From positions 248,001 through 312,000 of the forward strand of contig NZ_LXEY01000021.1 of NCBI RefSeq assembly GCF_001657475.1: a stretch of 64,000 bases of DNA. The letters are read 5' to 3'. This DNA comes from Enteractinococcus helveticum. Lineage in GTDB: Bacteria > Actinomycetota > Actinomycetes > Actinomycetales > Micrococcaceae. Of the stretch, positions 61,198 through 64,000 are shown one piece after another. The notes under the pieces are model-generated. The model was not told where the DNA came from. It saw only the letters and a list, made by a program, of their open reading frames with translations, and did not search any database. Numbering within the stretch: position 1 is the stretch's first letter; every line of letters begins with the position of its first letter. A program made the position numbers and the translations under genes.

Positions 61198-61606
61198 CAC
61201 GCTCAAACCAGTCTCGCAACTGCTGATCGCTCGACAACGTCACCAACTCGACAAGCGCCCAATTCCCAGCATGATTCGGTGCACCAGATAGGTGTTCGAC
61301 CCAGTCTTCAGCGTACTCCCGCAGTGACTCGATCAAATCGTCGAGTGCATCATCAACCGTGAGCCCTTCCGATACGAAGGGCCGTGATTCCATAAAAACA
61401 ATGATCCTGTCATCTTCATGAGCAACTTGAATCTGCGGCCGGACGGTCTGTGTCAGGAGTTCACGAAGTTTCTCTGCGGATAGGACAGCACTTTTTTCAT
61501 GTCCGCGAGCAATAGTGACAATTTGGCCACGATCAGCTCGATCGAGCACTTCTTTCAAATGAATCCTGGCGCTTGAAAACGATGGATAGTCTGCCGAAGG
61601 AAGCAT
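61187..61606 (-). CDS. Putative Phd/YefM-like antitoxin
   Basis: The 139-residue product has the Phd-type N-terminus: SSARIHLKEVLDRADRGQIVTIARG and AVLSAEKLRELL, a DNA-binding and dimerising domain. A longer than usual C-terminal half, rich in acidic residues, would wrap the toxin. GAGGTAC precedes the ATG at 61606. It overlaps the toxin start. It likely represses its own operon. Confidence 0.78.
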   Translation of the reverse strand: MLPSADYPSFSSARIHLKEVLDRADRGQIVTIARGHEKSAVLSAEKLRELLTQTVRPQIQVAHEDDRIIVFMESRPFVSEGLTVDDALDDLIESLREYAEDWVEHLSGAPNHAGNWALVELVTLSSDQQLRDWFERDGE

Positions 61607-61703
61607 AAGTACCTCTTTCGAAAACCTCAAGAAGTGTACATAATGTACTTATCGTACCTGCTTCGATTGGAAAAGCGAATACCGCAAGCACCTGCGACCG
61701 CCA

Positions 61704-62307
61704 TTGAGCTCCGTTCCCATCGACGGACGCCACTCCGGGCTTGCCATCACGGTACAACGTTACGTAGCTGACCCCAACGAAACGTTGCTTCACCAGCGAC
61801 TGACCAACCTGGGACCAGCAACAGCAGCGATCTTGTCTGCAGCTAATGACTCACAAGCCAACAATATCGTCGGCGAACTGCGAGCGCTGAGAATCCCTGT
61901 ACTGCCCTTGCTCATCGCAACGCTCCGCTGGCATCCACGGGCTGCTCCCCCAAGCTTTCACTGAGCTCGCGAGCATCGCACGCGATCACCTGGCAAAGCC
62001 ACAACGCGCTGTGGATGATTGGTCGATCGATTGGACAAGCCCCGGTGGCAACGATGCCGACGAGCTCGAACGCTTCCTCAAAGCAAAAGATGAGCGCATC
62101 CTAGAATGGCCTCTGGCCAAACCACGCCGTCAACAAATCCATATGTTTATTGACCGCGCCGGACTGCCCGTGAAGCATGCAGCGCGACGCCAAGGCAGTC
62201 CCCCACGTGTTGGTTCTGGAAAAGACCCAAGATCTGTTCACCCACGAACCCAGGCACGAAAACAAGCCGAGCACGTTCTTGCCTGGATATCCGAAACTAT
62301 CGGGTAA
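61704..62307 (+). pseudogene. Unknown protein interrupted by a one-base frameshift
   Basis: The first frame (TTG at 61704) reads to LRWHPRAAPPSFH and stops at 61964. A second frame continues from about 61957 with FTELASIARDHLAKPQRAVDDWSIDWTSPGG to the stop at 62307. Removing one A after CCCCC near 61951 joins them as AAPPAFTELASIARDH, so a recent single-base insertion is likely. The full protein would be about 200 aa. I do not recognise the family. The 5' end is also unclear, since it abuts the antitoxin promoter region. Confidence 0.6.
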
Positions 62308-62351
62308 CCGGAGGCATGTATCTCACGCACATCTTCTGTAAGACTTGAGGC

Positions 62352-63578
62352 ATGGCTAAAACCTGGTTATCAATTTCAGTGGAACTGCTGGGTGGTCGTG
62401 GCGAGGAGCTCTGGTCCTACCCCGGCCGCATCTTCGCGGTCGGCCCCTCGCACACTTTTCAGGCCTTCGCCGAAGCAATCAACGTAGCCTTTGCACGGTG
62501 GGATATGTCGCATCTTTGCGAATTTATGCTCGAAGATGGAACGACCATCGTTGACCCCGCGTACCAAATGAATCTTGCCGATCCGATCAGTCAGCCTGCC
62601 GATATGTCCACGGCAAAAGTAGCGCGCGCTGTCCAGCCGGGAGACCAGTTTCAATTCGTCTACGACCTCGGGGATCACTGGACACACCAGTGCACGGTAG
62701 ACACGGTCAAAGTCGATCCGGTGGAAGTACTTGGCATCCGGCCCAAAGCACCGCTGGCCTACTGGGGCTGGGGCAACATGCCCGATCAGTACGGCCGGCG
62801 TTGGCCCGATGACGACGGTGCAAGCAGCCCTCCGCGGCCCCCCGCAAAAATCCACTCCATGCTCAGCAATCAGTGGCTCGGCCAAAAACGGGCACCACAG
62901 GTAGACATGCGTGAGGTGCGCGGGGCTATCTACAACGGTGCTGCTGACGCGTTCCGCTCAGCCATCACCGGCCCCGATATCGACGACGCATTACAGCAAG
63001 TCGCAGCTGGTGCACCGCTCCTGTTGGAAACTAACACGAAGGATGACAAAGCTCTGGTGGCTACCATCATCAACCGCCTCAACTGGCGCGGTAACCCAGG
63101 TGATCAACAACTGGCCGATGATCTGTTAGCACGTCTGCGCAACGAGTCACTCGCCGGAAAAGCCCTTCCCGTAGATTTAGATATGTTCGCCGAATTAATC
63201 GAAGGCGACCCGGTCACAATGGAGGGCGCGTATCTGGATTCGGTCACCGGCGCCGTGTTCCCTCCAGATCTGACAGATCCAGTCGCCGTTGGAGACGAGG
63301 CGATTGACGTGGAATCCGATCCAGAACGGTATCTATGGTTCGAGCGGATTGGCGGCCGTGATGGCTGGAACGATATGGCCGAATTCGCCGAACGCCTGCC
63401 TGATGCACAGCTGAGTGAACGTCTTCTGCAAGCCATTCGCGGTAAGGGCGCTTTCCGTGCTTTCGGCAACCTGGTGTTCGATACAGAGCTAGAAACACAG
63501 TGGAACATCTTCTCAACCGACCGGCAGCTTGGCCGAGCTCGCCAGCGACTTGCAGACGAAGGCATCCGCCCCGTTTAA
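62352..63578 (+). CDS. Plasmid pRiA4b ORF-3-like protein with C-terminal UPF0158-like domain
   Basis: The 408-residue product starts with a pRiA4b ORF-3-like domain (TWLSISVELLG, then FQAFAEAINVAFARWD, and QFQFVYDLGDHWTHQCTV, the family signature). A middle helical part follows. The C-terminus has YLWFERIGGRDGWNDMAEFAE and IRGKGAFRAFGNLVF, resembling UPF0158. Neither domain has a known activity; the first is found with transposon passengers and plasmids. The ATG follows TTGAGGC. Confidence 0.8.
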   Translation: MAKTWLSISVELLGGRGEELWSYPGRIFAVGPSHTFQAFAEAINVAFARWDMSHLCEFMLEDGTTIVDPAYQMNLADPISQPADMSTAKVARAVQPGDQFQFVYDLGDHWTHQCTVDTVKVDPVEVLGIRPKAPLAYWGWGNMPDQYGRRWPDDDGASSPPRPPAKIHSMLSNQWLGQKRAPQVDMREVRGAIYNGAADAFRSAITGPDIDDALQQVAAGAPLLLETNTKDDKALVATIINRLNWRGNPGDQQLADDLLARLRNESLAGKALPVDLDMFAELIEGDPVTMEGAYLDSVTGAVFPPDLTDPVAVGDEAIDVESDPERYLWFERIGGRDGWNDMAEFAERLPDAQLSERLLQAIRGKGAFRAFGNLVFDTELETQWNIFSTDRQLGRARQRLADEGIRPV

Positions 63579-63633
63579 CACGCACCGACGAACGATCGTA
63601 GGGTGAAATACACTCCATGAACACAGCGGCAAC

Positions 63634-63999
63634 CTACAGCAGGCCGGGCACCAGATTTGCACGTTGGATCAACCCGGTGCGTGGCGAATCTCGATCCCAC
63701 GTTTGGCCGAATGCATCAGCTGTAATAAACAAACCGGCGGCCAAGGCAAGTGAGATCACCGTCCAGGCCACCCCTGGCAACACGAAAGCTGCGATCACTG
63801 CAGCCAGAGGTAATGTAAAGAACACCGCTTCTCCGGCGTCATCATGCAGCTTGTGCCAGAGTGTAAAACTGCTCGGATCGCCTTGCGGTGTCCCGGGTGG
63901 ATAACTGTCTATCGGATCCATCCGGAATATGCCAGTGTGGATATTGTGTAAAGCCATAAACCAGCGGTTTTCCACGTTCGATGCCTTATAGCGTGACAC
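63634..63999 (-). CDS. DUF998-like membrane protein, partial and with a premature stop
   Basis: The sequence contains IFRMDPIDSYPPGTPQGD and KLHDDAGEAVFFTLPLAAVIAAF, two membrane helices, then TGLIQRANLVPGLL. This is a pattern I associate with DUF998. The frame stops with TAG where relatives have Trp, and the same frame reads on as VAAVFM, so a nonsense mutation trimmed a few residues. The N-terminus probably lies beyond the right edge, since GTG at 63999 is only the edge codon. Confidence 0.6.
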   Translation of the reverse strand: MSRYKASNVENRWFMALHNIHTGIFRMDPIDSYPPGTPQGDPSSFTLWHKLHDDAGEAVFFTLPLAAVIAAFVLPGVAWTVISLALAAGLFITADAFGQTWDRDSPRTGLIQRANLVPGLL

Positions 64000-64000
64000 T

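Noticed and set aside
1..64000. CRISPR arrays, complete insertion sequences and rRNA genes
   Set aside because: I looked for regularly spaced repeats, intact transposases with terminal repeats, and rRNA core sequences and saw none; only the IS3 fragment at 33841-34010 was found.

Overview
The window looks like the chromosome of a moderate-GC actinobacterium, most likely a Micrococcales member of the Micrococcaceae type. Three things point there: the gene content (a trigger factor-ClpP pair, mycobacterial-type RpiB and Nei, ABC-F EttA, MptA/MptB-like mannosyltransferases, a MhuD-like heme oxygenase, an NlpC/P60-LysM protein), the many GTG/TTG starts, and the many apparently leaderless starts. 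Two stretches, 0-21 kb and 46-55 kb, are ordinary core chromosome. From memory, the order clpP-tig-nei-rpiB-pepN-(truncated globin)-ettA-ssb paralogue matches the Rv2460c-Rv2478c segment of Mycobacterium tuberculosis.

Region 1 (0-21.3 kb) holds the clpP 5' end, tig, tRNA-Pro and tRNA-Gly, lipB-lipA (lipoylation), rpiB-nei, pepN, a secreted PKD protein with a DUF6318-type lipoprotein, and a molybdenum-cofactor block (fdhD, moeZ, moeA, moaD, moaE). An OsmC-truncated hemoglobin fusion gene, a TesB thioesterase, an Atg22-like MFS protein, ettA, an ssb paralogue with two DnaA-box-like sites nearby, and tRNA-Arg follow. Region 2 (21.3-30.7 kb) has a NarL-type two-component system, a GAP/LysE-like membrane protein, a GntR-MFS transport module, two polyprenol-phosphomannose-dependent mannosyltransferases (lipomannan), oligoribonuclease and tRNA-His.

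Region 3 (30.69-34.11 kb) is a decayed integrative element inserted at the tRNA-His terminator. A 19-bp direct repeat bounds it. It holds remnants of a tyrosine integrase, an excisionase-like gene, a Rha/KilAC antirepressor and an IS3 transposase, plus two intact unknown cargo genes on the opposite strand. Region 4 (34.1-49 kb) is a flexible zone between two convergent acyltransferase-3/SGNH paralogues. It contains a second Rha gene, a duplicated cupin gene (one copy broken), an intact and a broken GlsB/YeaQ gene, an ECF-type sigma factor with a reductase, a DUF2335 protein, a frameshifted BtrH-like gene, an enoyl-CoA hydratase, a Bcr/CflA-type MFS exporter, a MhuD-like protein and peptide deformylase.

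Region 5 (49-64 kb) has a long-form GAPDH, a secreted HNH nuclease, RNase P RNA, yaaA, a zinc-ribbon-family protein that has lost its cysteines, a Nif3-like protein, a LysM-NlpC/P60 wall hydrolase with phased TAAC boxes upstream, a zinc alcohol dehydrogenase, a Rieske oxygenase-reductase pair (glycine-betaine-monooxygenase-like) with a divergent LysR regulator, a toxin-antitoxin operon with a third small membrane gene, a frameshifted unknown gene, a pRiA4b ORF-3-like protein and a partial DUF998 protein.

Family assignments come from motif recognition by eye. Start codons were chosen from ribosome-binding sites or from -10 boxes placed 6-7 nt upstream of the start. No database search was possible.
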